From Setomelanomma holmii (lineage: Eukaryota; Ascomycota; Dothideomycetes; Pleosporales; Phaeosphaeriaceae): 64,000 nucleotides of DNA. The notes under the pieces were generated by a model that did no database searches, was not told the origin of the DNA, and saw only the letters and a program-made list of their open reading frames with translations. Of the stretch, positions 50,553 through 62,508 are shown in pieces. Position 1 is the first letter of the stretch. Each line of letters starts with the position of its first letter. The position numbers were made by a program, and so were the translations under genes. The stretch lies in assembly GCA_010015745.1 (NCBI GenBank), contig ML978186.1:229305-293304 (forward strand), written 5' to 3'.

Positions 50553-52400
50553 ATGGCTTCTGCAGCAGAAGTGAAACCCCAGATCCACGACCCGGACACG
50601 GTCGGAAACCACGAAGTTGCCGACGCAGAAAAGAAGGACTCGACGTCGGATCTCGAGCACCACCATGCCGAAGACCCGTCAAGCCAAGCTACCAGCGACG
50701 CCGATCGAAAACACTACGAGAAGTTCGGCACATATGACCGCTACGAGATCACCGAGGCGGACTGCTACGATGAGCTGGGCTTCAGCTTCCCGACCTGGAA
50801 GAAGTGGATGATCCTGTCGATTATCTTCCTCGTCCAGGTCAGCATGAACTTCAACACTTCGCTGTACAGCAACGCAGTCGGCGGCATCTCCAAAGAGTTT
50901 AGTGTCAGCAAGCAGGCCGCACGTCTGGGTGCCGCATTGTTCCTCATCTTCTACGCCTTTGGATGCGAGCTTTGGGCGCCTTGGTCTGAGGAACTCGGCA
51001 GATGGCCTATCCTCCAGCTCAGTCTGTTCTTTGTCAACATCTGGCAAATTCCCGTGGGCATTGCGCCTAACTTCGGGACTATCCTGGCGTTCCGCTCGCT
51101 TGGTGGTCTTTCCACTGCTGGTGGTTCAGTCACACTCGCGATGGTGGCCGATATGTAAGCACTCCGATCCTTCCACCTGTACAGCAAGTACTGACAGTCT
51201 CACAGGTGGCAGGCAGATGAGCAGCAATATGCTGTAGCCTTCATCGTCTTCTCCTCCGTGGGCGGTTCAGTCCTTGGTCCCATCGTCGGTGGCTTCGTTG
51301 AACAATTCCTAGCCTGGCGATGGAACATCTGGATCCAACTCATCTTTGGCGGCGCAATCCAAGTCGCCCACGCCATTCTGGTGCCCGAGACCCGCACAAC
51401 AGTTCTCATGGATAGGATCGCAAAGAAGCGACGCGCTGAGGGCGAAAAGAACGGCAAGTCAGTCAACATCTGGGGACCGAATGAGACCAGGACCTTCAAG
51501 GAGCGCTTTAGTGCACGGGAGATTCTGACGACCTGGATTCGCCCGTTCCGCATGTTCGTCACCGAACCCATCGTCCTCGTCTTATCGCTTTTATCCGGGT
51601 TCTCCGACGCCATCATTTTCATGTTCCTGCAATCTTACTCCATTGTGTTCGAGCAATGGAACTTCCAAGCTTTTGAGATTGGGCTAGCATTTGTCGCCAT
51701 CGGTATCGGCTACTTCATCGCGTGGTTCACTTTCTTCCCAGCCATCAAGCGCAACGAGAGGCTACGGCGCGAACGTCCCGGAGACGAACAGGCGCAATAC
51801 GAGTCGCGTCTGTGGTGGCTCCTATACACCGCACCATGCCTGCCAATTGGATTAATCATTTTCGCATGGACATCGACTGGTCCGCCAATTCACTGGATCG
51901 CGCCACTAATCGGATCTGCGATTATTGGTATCGCCAACTACGCAATTTATATGGCGACCATCGACTACATGATTTGCGCCTATGGTCCATACAGTGCCTC
52001 CGCGACTGGTGGTAACGGCTGGGCTCGTGACTTCCTTGCCGGTGTGCTCACTCTGCCCGCAACACCTTTCTTCACGAACATTGGCGGTGAAAATCATCTG
52101 GCATATGCTTCGACCATCCTGTTCGCCATTTCGCTACTGTTGGTAGTTTCGGTTTACGTTATTTACTGGAAGGGTCCGGTTCTCAGGAAGCGCAGTCCTT
52201 TCGCGCAACAGCTCAATGCTGCGCGCGACGACAGTGGAGGCAGGAGGGTCAGTGCACTGCCTGGTCTTTACGGGTCTAGGGCGAACTCGCTCGCAGGTGG
52301 GCAAGGCGGGTCGATGCCAGCTTCGCGACGGGGTAGTGTCATTCGCGGCCAACCTGGGCAGAACAGAAATCAGGTGCCCGCTGGTATTGAGCAGCACTGA
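50553..52400 (+). CDS. MFS drug/polyamine-type transporter (DHA1-like), 598 aa
   Basis: One 51-nt intron (51155-51205) leaves 598 aa; the joined sequence is LAMVADM-WQADEQQYAVAF. A hydrophilic N-terminus of about 85 residues includes FGTYDRYEITEADCYDELGF. Then come about twelve membrane segments starting with MILSIIFLVQVSMNF. Family features include WAPWSEELGRWPIL after TM2, FRSLGGLSTAGGSVTLAMVAD in the TM4 region, and GPIVGGFVEQFLAWRWNIWIQ near TM5-6, the conserved GP..GG..W.W pattern of drug:H+ antiporters. A large central loop holds basic clusters (MDRIAKKRRAEGEKNG). The tail is Ser/Arg/Gly-rich. Transported substrate unknown. It lies in the same orientation as the AtuA-like gene 333 bases downstream; a shared role is possible but unsupported. 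Confidence 0.93.
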
Positions 52401-52732
52401 GCGCGGAAGATCTTTCATTCAGCTAGTATTCGGACTGCATTATAATGAATATACATGGTCTAGCAGAAGGTGCAATGCTTGGTGGTAACACTTTTGTTCT
52501 CGTCTAACGCTAGCGCCAATTTGGCATGGCCAATTTCCCCGCGCCTCGGTCTGAGGCGCGATGAGCTGACATGCCTACGACGACTCCGCAGCAATGAAGT
52601 GCATCGGATCCTCCCGAGGTACCGCCATGCTTTTTGTGACGTCTGTCGAAGCTACAATGTATCAATTGGACTTTCTATTTCCAGAAGTGGAACAACGTAC
52701 ACGCGACGCGAGCTTTCCTCCTTAAACGCGCC
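52401..52732. other. Short intergenic gap
   Basis: About 330 bases between the second MFS gene and the AtuA-like gene on the same strand. No gene seen; it should hold the MFS 3' end and the AtuA-like promoter. Confidence 0.4.
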
Positions 52733-54676
52733 ATGGTACAGCCACGAGCTATTAGAATCGCAGGTATGTTATTGATATACCACGTAGAGATCTGAAGACA
52801 TTGACGAATATCTTAGGATGCTCTGGCTCCACAACCGATCGCCGCAATGCCATGACATTGCTCGCCTCAAACTACGAGAATGATCCCATCGACGTGCTTG
52901 TCGGCGACTGGATGAGTGAGGGAAACATGACTGGCCGAGCAAATGCCAAAGCCAATGGTACAACAAGAAACCTGGTTGATCTCAACTGCAGTCATACTGA
53001 TCATAACAGGTCAAATCGATGCCTACGAACCCACTTTCCTAGAAGCTCTCGAGCCCGCCCTTCCTCACATCGCCAAGTACCGCGTCAAAGTCGCAGTCAA
53101 CGCCGGCGCATCCGATACGCAAAAGCTACATGGTGTAGTCACGAAAATGGTGAAGTCGAAAGGTCTACGGCTTAGTGTTGCTTGGATCTCTGGCGACGAG
53201 GTGCTGCCGCAGCTGCTTGAGGCGCAAAAGCGGGGAGAGTCGCCATTCGAGAATATTTGCACTGGCGAGAATCTTGATGACTGGCAGTTTGAGCCAATGT
53301 ATGCGCAGGCGTACCTTGGCGGTCTGGGCATTGCCAAAGCATTTGAGAAGGGCGCGGATATTGTGATCTGTGGGCGAGTGAGTGATGCGAGTCCAGTCAT
53401 TGGAGCAGCATATTGGTGGCATAAGTGGCAGCGGTCGGATATGGACAAGCTGGCAAATGCGTTTGTCGCCGGTCATCTGTCGGAATGCTCGTCATACAGC
53501 ACGGGCGGCAACTTCACTGGCTTCAAAAATCTGGAGTGCTTGGGCTGGACTAATATTGGCTATCCAATCGTGGAGATAGCGCAGTCTGGAGATGTCGTGG
53601 TCACCAAGAACAAGGGCTCAGGAGGCGAAGTATCCGTCAATACCCTCACTTCGCAGTTTCTCTACGAGATTCAGGGACTCTGGTACTTCAACTCAGACGT
53701 CACAGCCGTACTGGACGACATCTCCTTCGAGCAGCTCTCCACAGATCGCGTAGTTCTCCGAGGCGTCAAAGGCGCACTCCCACCACCCACGACCAAAGTC
53801 GGCATCACAGCGAAGCCACTCTACCAAGCCGAAATGCACTGGTTCATCACCGGCCTTGACATCCCCGCCAAAGCCCGCATGATCGAACAGCAGATCCGGC
53901 ACCAAATGGCACCCCACATCCACAACTTCACCCGCCTTGACTTCCAAACCATAGGATCGTGCGCACCCAATCCAACGAACCAAAATGCAGCGACAGTCGA
54001 TTTCCGTGTCATCGCTCAAGCTAAGAAAGCGGAAAATCTTGCGCCAGCGAAGTTTGTAAGACCGTGTATCGATCCCATTATGTGTGCGTACCCAGGTGCA
54101 ACACCGCATCTCGACCTGCGCCAGGCGTTCCCGAAAGAAATGTTCGAGTACTACGTCACTCTTCTTCCTCAGTCTGCTATTGAGCACAAAGTCCATCTGG
54201 AATCAGGTAAGACTATGGATATATCGCCACCCCCGGAAACGAGGGTGTGGCCGAAACGCCAACGTACGCAAGCGACGACGGCAAATCCGAGACCATCGGG
54301 GGATTTTGGGGCGACTGTGCGCGCACCGCTGGGCACGATAGTGCATGCTAGGAGTGGGGATAAAGGGTCGGATTGTAACGTCGGATTCTGGGTACGCTAC
54401 GCAGACGAATACTCATGGCTGCAATCCCTGCTCTCAACATCATTCATGAAAGACCTCCTAGCAGACGAATGGGCGGGGCGCAAAGGGAAAGAAGGAAGAA
54501 TTGAAAGGTGTGAATTTGAGGGCCTAAGGGCGGTACATTTCCTACTAAAGGATCATTTGGATCGGGGCGTGAGTTGTACGACGAGCGTGGACTTTTTGGG
54601 GAAGAATTGTGCGGAGTATTTGAGGAGCAGGGAGGTTGATGTGCCGTTGAGGTTTTTAGGACGGGGGAGGATATAA
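52733..54676 (+). CDS. AtuA/DUF1446 family protein, 612 aa
   Basis: Three exons (52733-52763, 52817-52957, 53010-54676) join in frame to 612 aa. The start MVQPRAIRIAGCSG leads into the AtuA N-terminal domain with NPIDVLVGDWMSEGNM-type residues (here DPIDVLVGDWMSEGNM), VAVNAGASD, DIVICGRVSDASPV and the SSYSTGGNFTGF region. The C-terminal AtuA-like ferredoxin-fold domain is seen as ARSGDKGSDCNVGFWVR. In bacteria AtuA belongs to the acyclic terpene (citronellol/geraniol) utilisation genes, though its exact reaction is not established. Fungal homologs of about 600 aa are common and uncharacterised. No other atu-type genes (acyl-CoA carboxylase, hydratase) are nearby, so a terpene role here is not supported by context. 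Confidence 0.9.
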
Positions 54677-56199
54677 GAGAGTTCGAGGGGTTGGGTGGGA
54701 AATGGATGAGATGTGTGATTGAAAGGTGGTTGTAGTGTACGGGTCAATGGCTTTGAGATGCCTGCAATTGCCCATGGATCTCGTGCATGATCGAGACCAC
54801 GGTCAGTATTGTCGTTTTTACTGCATGCTTGCCACGCCACCCTGGACACGGTCGCTCCTGCCTTTATGTCTCAAGTTGTCGTTTTCCACCACATCCACGA
54901 GATCAGAGCTTCGTCGCCATAGCTCCGAATTGGCTCATTCTTCATTGGCTGATCGGAGTTTCAGAAGTTCTTTCATCATGGCCGTTTTTCACTCTTTCAC
55001 CTTACGCTTGAGCTTCGGCGTCAACCGACTGCCCACTCCCGCATGTAGCGCCTGTTCTCACCCACGCTGATCAAAGTCGGTGGTTGGACACAGTCAGTTG
55101 TTCCAGATGTGAGTAGAATTCTCACATGCATCTGCATCATCTGTAGTCATCCCTGCAGCGGATCTGGCTTCTCGCAGTGCATGGACAGCTATGAGCCCTC
55201 GAATAGAGGTGGCAACAATACTGCAAGCAGTAACCGAGCACTTGAGCACGCGACCACGAGAGAAATGGTCTATCATCATGGTCGAGAGGTTGTAGTCACA
55301 ACTTCAGTCAGTCAAGTCAGGCTTCATCACCACCTTAGACCGTACCACCCGCACGAAGCTGAACCTAGATCTCTTAAAGGTACATGCAAGCGGGAAGCTG
55401 AAATGCGCGGGCAGCAAAAAATCGAAGTTCTGGTGTGGGAGCTCGTCGCGAATATGGACGCCTCAACTATGGCTCGACTCCATGCATGCGGTATGCAAGA
55501 TACTCGCCTCTTTGTCGAAGCAATCGAGTACAAACACATGCCAATCAGTGAGGCCGTGGAGATGTTGCCGCCCCATGTGGGTTCGGTGCCGACTTCGGCG
55601 CCCACCGCTCCGGCACTCTCATTGGCCGACCACCAGTCGCCTATCTTTGTATCAGTAGTTTACCTGACCAAAACTACCAGCCTCAACATGAACAAGATCT
55701 CCACACCCAGAGGCCCTAGAGCTGAACGTCGCTTGGAAATACGAGTAGGGCAAATCAACGCTCTTCAACAACGGACCGCCGGCTCTGGGCCGTCGCTCCT
55801 TATCAGTGCAAGCGAAGAATTCCGCTGTGCGCCCAGTAGCCAGGCGAAGTCAACGCCCTACAGCCTTGCAGGTTGCTAATACAAGCTTCAAAGTGCAACA
55901 TGCTTTTTGCCATTCGGTCTAGCCTTGGGTTCCGGCGTGTCTCGTCACAACGTTTGCATTATCTGCAGCCAATCACGCACGGATGGATGAGCTACTCATC
56001 AGTTGTGGTAGTGTGTTCCAGTTGAGCTTGAGAGAGATAGTGGGACTCACGAGCTGAACACGGAAGTCGTGTATAGACTTGTTCATGTGTGGGGATCGGG
56101 GAGGGGAAGTATAGATACTTGGTGGTCTCCGTCCATCTGGGTCAACGTCCAACTACAAGCAGAGATCGAGCTGTAGCACACGACTCAACGCTTAACGAA
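54677..56199. other. Intergenic region with one weak open frame
   Basis: About 1.5 kb between the AtuA-like gene and the urea permease. The only sizeable frame is 55109-55879 (plus, 256 codons). It encodes no recognisable domain and its first part is His/Ser/Thr-rich. A block near residues 95-150 (VLVWELVANMDASTMARLHA) looks more protein-like. It might be a small lineage-specific gene or chance. Otherwise nothing is visible. Confidence 0.35.
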
Positions 56200-58534
56200 A
56201 TGGCTGGCGGACCTGCACCCACTGGACCTTCGGCTTCGCCCTTGGGGCAGGCTTGGGGTTATGGTATCGTACTTGGTATTGGTTTCTTGTTTGCGCTTGG
56301 CATGGTAAGTTTCTGAAAGGATAGACGTTGAAACTCTACTGACGATACCAGATTGTCACGACATGGGTGCTCAAACGGTATAACAATGAATTGCAAACTT
56401 CGGAAATGTTCTCGACTGCTGGTCGTACGGTCAAGTCTGGGCTTGTTGCCAGTGCTGTCGTTTCGTCGTGGACTTGGGCTGCTACGCTCTTGCAGTCTTC
56501 TTCCGTTGCATTCAGATATGGTATTACAACCACATCGGAGCACCACAAAATGTATACTGACCAGCTCCAGGTGTCTCTGGACCATTCTGGTATGCTTCTG
56601 GTGCGACCGTGCAGATCCTGCTGTTCGCTACGGTGGCCATAGAGCTGAAAAGAAGAGCACCCAACGCACATGTAAGCATCGTACTGTTTGAATACGTATA
56701 GTCATTCCTGACATGATTTTAGACCTTCTTGGAAGCTGTTCGCGCCCGTTACGGAGCACCCACACATTTCGTGTATATCACGTTCGGCCTCTTCACCAAC
56801 ACTCTGGTTACCGCTATGCTGCTCACCGGTGGATCCGCTGTCATTTCGTCTCTGACCGGCGTTCCAACCGTGGCGGCTTGCTTCCTCCTACCATTAGGTG
56901 TTGTCATCTATACCATGTTCGGTGGTATCAAGGCTACCTTCTTAACCGACTATGTACATACCGTCATTCTGCTCGTCATCCTTCTGACTTTCGCATTCAC
57001 GACCTATGCCAGTGGAGACGTCCTCGGCTCGCCGAAGGCTGTTTACGATCGTCTGAATGAGCTTACGTCCCATACACCAGTGCCAGGCAATGCTGGTGGA
57101 AGCTATTTGACAATGAAGAGCAAGGACGGCGCGATCTTCTTCGTCATCAACATTATCGGCAACTTCGGCACCGTCTTCATGGATAACGGATGTAAGTGCG
57201 ATAATTACAAGCATAAGGCCAAGGCTGACATGGAGCAGACTACAATAAGGCAATTGCCGCTTCTCCAGTCCACGCTCTTCCTGGATACATCATTGGCGGT
57301 CTTTCGTGGTTCGCCATCCCATGGCTATGCGCGACAACCATGGGTTTGGCGGCTCTCTCGCTCCAGAACACGGTGCATTTCCCAACTTATCCCAACCCAA
57401 TGGACGAAGCATCCATCAGCGCCGGTCTTACCCTTCCATACGCTGCCGTTGCGCTTCTTGGGTCCGGCGGTGCTGTTGCCACTCTCTTGATCGTCTTCAT
57501 GGCTGTCACCAGTGCCTTCTCTGCCCAACTCATCGCCGTGTCGTCCATCTTGACCTACGATATCTACGGCACGTACATCAATCCCAAGGCAGAGGGAAAG
57601 CGCCTTGTGTACATTTCGCACACTTGCGTCGCAGGCTGGGGTATTGTCATGGCTGCGTTCTCAACAGGGTTGTTCTATGCTGGGATTAGGTATGTATTCA
57701 TCACTTACTGCAAACTGTTTCTCTTGCTAATTCAAACTCAGCATGGGCTGGCTATACGTCTTCATGGGCGTCATCATCTCTTCGGCCGTCCTACCCGCTA
57801 CCCTCACTCTGATGTGGAAGGGTCAGAACTTCTGGGCTGCCACGCTTTCTCCCATCCTCGGACTTGCCTGCAGTATCACCGCATGGCTCGTCACTACCTC
57901 GAAGCTCAACAATGGAGTCATCTCCGTTGCCACTTCGGGTGCCAATAACCCCATGTTGGCGGGCAATGTCGTCGCACTCTTGTCGCCTATGATCTTCATC
58001 CCGGTGCTCACTCTGATCTTCGGCGTTGATAACTATGACTGGCAATCCATGAAGAACATTCGCCTGGTCGACGACTCCGATGTGACCTCAGCCGCGCACA
58101 TGGACCTCGAACATGTGGTCGGCCGCCACGTTACTCTTTTACCCGAAGAAGAAGCCGACGAGCAAGCCAAGCTCTTCCGTGCCTCCAAGATCGCAAAGAT
58201 CACCACTGCGAGCATGACACTCATCTTCCTCGTTCTATGGCCCATGCCTCTCTACGGTACTGGCTACGTCTTCAGTCAGTCGTTCTTCTCCGGCTGGGTC
58301 ATTGTCGGCATCATCTGGCTCCTGTGCTCGGCCATGGCTGTTGGTGTCTACCCACTCTGGGAGGGCAGACAGAGCCTGGCCAGGAACTTTGGTGGTATGT
58401 GGCGTGACATCACAGGCAAGGGCGGACGACGTGGACGCACTGCGGAGATCACATATGGAGAGAAGGCGGACGATTCGGGTACGCATACGCCTACATATAA
58501 GGAGGCTGAGGCTACGACTGTGCTCGAGAAGTAG
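56200..58534 (+). CDS. Urea active transporter, SSS family (Dur3-like), 695 aa
   Basis: Five introns (56305-56351, 56521-56570, 56672-56722, 57192-57238, 57690-57741) leave 695 aa. Sodium/solute-symporter-type permease importing urea across the plasma membrane. Typical Dur3 features, in order: GYGIVLGIGFLFALGM first membrane segment, the NNELQTSEMFSTAGRTVKSGL loop in parts (residues about 46-66), SSWTWAATLLQSSSVA, GPFWYASGAT, FGGIKATFLTDYVHT, NFGTVFMDNGYYNKAIA, PWLCATTMGLAALSL and SAQLIAVSSILTYDIYGTYI. About 14 to 15 hydrophobic segments are visible, with a polar C-terminal tail. Length is close to yeast Dur3. Fungal Dur3 genes are usually nitrogen-regulated. An AGATAG site near 56034 fits the GATA-factor consensus, but a single site is weak evidence. 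ATG at 56200 was chosen since upstream in-frame sequence lacks family similarity. Confidence 0.93.
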
Positions 58535-59254
58535 ATGTTGAGGTTGTGGGTGTCGTGAAGATAGTGCCTTGCACGATAAGTTCGAGCAATTGCTATGCAA
58601 ATTCTATTAGTTTGAGATCGAAATCAAAACACTCGCTTCCATGATGCCTTCCACGACCAATTCTGACTCGTGCTTTCCATGTTACCGGTGCGAGGATTAC
58701 CGCATAGGGAAGCGACTCCGTCCAACGCTCTCCAAGCTTCGAGAAGTTTGCATCTTCACCAATCCTTCATCGATCACGACCAATCATCACTGTCCATCGC
58801 ATGCATCGACCCGGTCGCTGGTAATGAACATGCACCGAATCTGCTCGTCATTCGGCCCTTCCTCGCCCACAATACCAGCAAAACATCGCCCAATGCCCCA
58901 GGACCTGGCCCGTGGACAAGCTGCAGCCTGAATCGATGTCCCAAGACCTTCCCGTTCCTGAATTTGAACGACAGAGCTAGCGATGCTCTAACAGTGCGCC
59001 ACCAAATATGACCGCTCTCATTGCAGGAACAATGCGCTACGCTGCGCGTGGACACGAAATAGTCCGGGGTGAACCCCAGAAGTGCGGGGATTCCCCAATC
59101 TTATCCGCTCGCGTTCGGGGGAAGCTGCGCCGAGCTCGAATGCAACGGACGCACGCGCACACGCGTGGTGCGTCTTCATATAAAATTATGAGAAGGTTTG
59201 TCATGACGATTGGACTTTGGCCAAGCACGTTGTTCCTTATTTTGACTTGTCGCA
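58535..59254. other. Intergenic region, no gene seen
   Basis: About 720 bases between the urea permease and the rhamnogalacturonate lyase. No gene recognised; the right end carries the lyase promoter. Confidence 0.4.
59179..59185 (+). promoter_or_regulatory. TATA-like box of the lyase gene
   Basis: TATAAAA about 76 bases before the lyase start codon. It fits a fungal TATA element by sequence and position only. Confidence 0.4.
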
Positions 59255-61059
59255 ATGGGCCCTATTGTCAAGTTTTTGGGTCTCGCGGCTTTGGCGGCTG
59301 CAGCGCCCCTTGAGGAGCGCGCGAAGAAGCCCAAGAGCTTTTTGAAGGAGCTGGGAAATTCGACGTGGGTGCTTGGAAATGAGATTTGGAATGTTACGCA
59401 GAATAGGCAGTATGCGAATAAGTTGTGGTACAAGGGCAAGGACCATGTGGGTAATGCTGTGGGTCATTATGTGAGCTACAGTAAGTTCCAGACGTTGAGT
59501 TTGGTGAAAGGACGCTGACAGCAAGTAGATGGCGCTGCATCGGATCTCAGTTGGACTTCGGCTGCGATTGAAGACTCTGGGTCGGATTGGATCAACGTCA
59601 AGTTCGCGGCGAAAGAAGGTGACTTCCATTGGTTGATCTACGACGACCTGCCTGGCGCGTACCAGTACTTCGTCAATCATGCGCTTCCCACACTTGGCGA
59701 GTTTCGCACTCTCTGGCGCCTCGATAATGCTTCGTTCACACATGGTCACAACACCGTCAAAGATGGTGTGCTACCGGCGCTCGCAGAGTACAAGGCTGCG
59801 ACGAACGTCCAGGATGAAACCTGGCAAAAGGCCGATGGTACTTTCCTGACTAAGTACGACTGGAGTGCCTTTGTTCGTCAGCAAACTTACTATGGTGTGT
59901 ACGGTGATGAGGTGGGCAGCTGGTACATCAATCCTGGCAAGGACTACTACAATGGTGATCATCTCAAGCAAGAGCTCATGGTAAGCCAAGCAAACGTGAC
60001 GCCCAAAAAAAATGAATTGACAACCTCAAGATCCACCGCGAATCTCAAACCGGTGATACAGTCCAGCTTAACATGGTTCACGGCACCCACTACCAAGCCA
60101 TCTCCCGCGACTCCTTCGCCGACGGCAAAGTCTGGGGACCCTGGCTATGGTACCTCAACGACGGGTCCAAAGACGACGCCTCCACGCGCTGGGAAAAAGA
60201 AGAATCCGCATGGCCCTACAAATGGTTCAACAACTCCGCCTACCAATCCCGCGGCAAAATCCAAGGCCGCCTGCTCCTCAGCGACGGCCGTCCTGCCGCC
60301 GACGCAGCAGTCTTCCTTGGCGACAACGGCAACACGACTGTCAGCACGCTCGACCAAGGCCAGGGATACTACTACACCACGTACGCCGATGACGATGGAA
60401 AATTCGACATCCACGACATTCGCACTGGCACATATGGCTTGTACGCATGGGCCAACGGGGGCAAACTCGCAGATGTACTCACCAATTTCACCGCAACCGA
60501 CATCGTAATTCGCGAGGGCAAGAACACGAATCTGAAAGACTTGCACTGGACCGTGAACGATGGCAAGAAACGCATCTTCCAAATCGGCGACTTCGACCGC
60601 AGGACTGATGGGTTTGACCTCGTGCCCAATCCTACCCCGTTCAAGCATGCACGTATCGCGAAATGTCCGGGAGACCTCACGTATATAGTTGGTACTTCGA
60701 CGTCGGCGGATTGGTGTTTCGGCCAATCTGTCCTCGGAACATGGCGCGTCAACTTCCCACTCTCCAGTAATGCTACATCCGACGCGCGCCTCATCGTGTC
60801 GCTCGCCGGGTTCAGCCAGGGCGTGAGTGCAGATATATTGCTTAATGGGGTGCAAGTCGGGAACATTACAAGTGCGAGCTTGGTGAATAGTCAGGATACG
60901 TATCGCGGGGCGACGAGGGCAGGAGAGTGGCGGTATTTGGAGTTTCCTGTAAGCAAGGGCGGGTTGGTGAAGGGAGAGAACGTGTTGGATGTTAGGGTAA
61001 CGAGGACGACGTTGTGGAGGGGGTGGTTATGGGATAGTTTGGTGTTGGAGTGGGTGTAG
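59255..61059 (+). CDS. Secreted rhamnogalacturonate lyase, polysaccharide lyase family 4, 568 aa
   Basis: Two introns (59481-59528, 59981-60030) leave 568 aa. Cleaves the rhamnogalacturonan I backbone of plant pectin by beta-elimination outside the cell. An N-terminal signal peptide is evident (MGPIVKFLGLAALAAAAP, likely cleavage near residue 17-20). The catalytic beta-sandwich follows (DWINVKFAAKEGDFHWLIY; KYDWSAFVRQQTYYGVYGDE; VHGTHYQAISRD; GPWLWYLNDGS). Then comes the fibronectin-III-like domain (GRLLLSDGRPAADAAVFLGD; YADDDGKFDIHDIRTGTYGL) and the C-terminal jelly-roll domain (FQIGDFDRRTDGF; ADWCFGQSVLGTWRVNF; LWRGWLWDSLVLEWV). Several N-glycosylation sites are present. It suggests a plant-associated or saprotrophic lifestyle. 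Length is within the usual range. Confidence 0.93.
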
Positions 61060-61364
61060 ATGTGCAAGTGAGGTGTAGGTAATAGTAATGGAAGTATTGG
61101 TCACAATATCAAACAGCAAATCTGGTATTGATGATAAGGTCTACGAGGAATGCTTTCGTTTTCTGATTATCTGTGCCCCTTTCTCGAGGCCTCTAAAGCG
61201 CTTTCGAGGTACGGGTGATGCGATACACTACTCCAGTAGTGCTTTTGCTGGTAAGCCTGACCATCTGCGGCGCGGTGGGTATAGCACGCCGTAGCAACTT
61301 GGGTCATGACTGTTATCTAGATGTTAGATGACCTCACGCCGCCGTTCCATCGAGGGCGCAGATC
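61060..61364. other. Short intergenic gap between convergent genes
   Basis: About 300 bases between the lyase stop and the end of the F-box-like frame on the minus strand. No gene seen. Confidence 0.35.
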
Positions 61365-62030
61365 CTAGAAAGAGCATACAGATGTATGCATATGTAGGAC
61401 AACGGCCCCCAATGAGTAAATCATGAGCAACTCGACCACAACAGCGCTGCCATGGGCGACCTGCAACAGCCGCTGCAGCCACTCCGCCTTGGCCCTGCTT
61501 GCCGGTTGTCCCCATGGACAATCACGGCCCCTGCGATAAGCTTTGAATGAAATGCGCTTGGTGCCTCTACGCAGGACCAGCTTATTGAGCTTGAACATTG
61601 CCATTGCCTCTGCCAGTGTACGTAGGAGGGACCGATCAGGAGCTGGCGGACCTAAGCCAGGGGGCCGATTGGTCAACTCGCTATCCGGGATGATGAGCTT
61701 GACCTCGTCAAGTGTGGGGTAGCGAATGAGAAAGTCCATGTCTTCAGCGAGCGATCGCGTCTTGAAGTCGGAGGTGATCCAGGTTGATGGTCCGTGTAGC
61801 AAGGTACTTTCGTATCCTTTGAACTCAATCTCGACCCTCTTGACACATGCAAATGCGTTCCCGTTGCCGATCGTGAATCTCTCAAGCCACTGGTTCAAGA
61901 CTTCTACATGGTATATATCCATCAGGCAGATCGTGCTGTTTCTAAGGAGAACCGGGACAGCAATACCTTGTTCTCGGTTATTGTTGAAGCAGAGGGCGGG
62001 GAGCCGAGTAGGACAGTAAGGATGTTTGCC
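61365..62030 (-). CDS. Fragment of a small F-box-like family protein
   Basis: Open frame on the minus strand from about 62030 to 61365. The part before the first ATG (61922) already reads like coding sequence: CPTRLPALCFNNNREQGIAV followed by PVLLRNSTICL. It resembles the body of the 37.2 kb gene (SCLPAVCFTNRIERAIAISV). A stop lies just upstream (62033-62031), so the true 5' end, with any F-box-like start, must come from another exon that I could not place; a possible acceptor is the AG at 62031-62032. It may be a spliced gene or a 5'-truncated relic. The last about 40 residues are hydrophobic and unlike the rest. No function assigned. Confidence 0.45.
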   Translation of the reverse strand, partial: GKHPYCPTRLPALCFNNNREQGIAVPVLLRNSTICLMDIYHVEVLNQWLERFTIGNGNAFACVKRVEIEFKGYESTLLHGPSTWITSDFKTRSLAEDMDFLIRYPTLDEVKLIIPDSELTNRPPGLGPPAPDRSLLRTLAEAMAMFKLNKLVLRRGTKRISFKAYRRGRDCPWGQPASRAKAEWLQRLLQVAHGSAVVVELLMIYSLGAVVLHMHTSVCSF

Positions 62031-62088
62031 TCACTGATCGGTCGCTTGGGCATTCGGTACGGTGGATGCTGAGGTGTAGAAGTGGCAC

Positions 62089-62364
62089 TCAGCCAGTAGC
62101 AGCCTTATCTCTGATAATCTCGGCAAGAATTTCTACATTTCTGCATCTCAGGATTCTTCCATCCAAGTCTCCCGCCTGAAATGTGACTTTAAATGACCTC
62201 AAGCTTGGAAGGTCGTAGATGGCGTCAAGATGAAGACTACCTAGATAGATTTTGCGGATGCTTCGGAAAGCTCCGTGGTCAGGTACGCGGGGCATAATCT
62301 TGATGAGGATCTGAGAAGCATCCCAACCCTGAACGACGAGGCAGAGATCTTCTGTACCTAACAT
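62089..62364 (-). CDS. Short open frame, 91 codons, possible gene fragment
   Basis: Minus-strand frame starting MLGTEDLCLVVQGWDASQIL and containing MPRVPDHGAFRSIRKIYLG. The composition is protein-like (Leu, Ile and charged residues alternating) and resembles the middle of small F-box-like proteins, but it lacks the usual start motif. It sits between two related frames, so it may be an internal piece of a broken copy. No function assigned. Confidence 0.3.
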   Translation of the reverse strand: MLGTEDLCLVVQGWDASQILIKIMPRVPDHGAFRSIRKIYLGSLHLDAIYDLPSLRSFKVTFQAGDLDGRILRCRNVEILAEIIRDKAATG

Positions 62365-62508
62365 GATCGGTATAGAATCTCTAAAGGTTCGGCGATTGAA
62401 GTACAGATAGTGGGTAGAGCTGGAGGGCGCAGAGGTTTGTCATGACTCTGTTTCCTCAAAATAACTTCAAAAGCCAAAACCGCATCGCATCGCATCATCG
62501 TCATAACC

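Noticed and set aside
60145..60855. 236-codon minus-strand frame
   Set aside because: Antisense to the rhamnogalacturonate lyase, whose domains are clear on the plus strand.
50553..61059. MFS, AtuA-like, urea permease and lyase considered as one catabolic cluster
   Set aside because: All four lie on the plus strand but they belong to unrelated pathways, and no shared regulatory motif could be identified.
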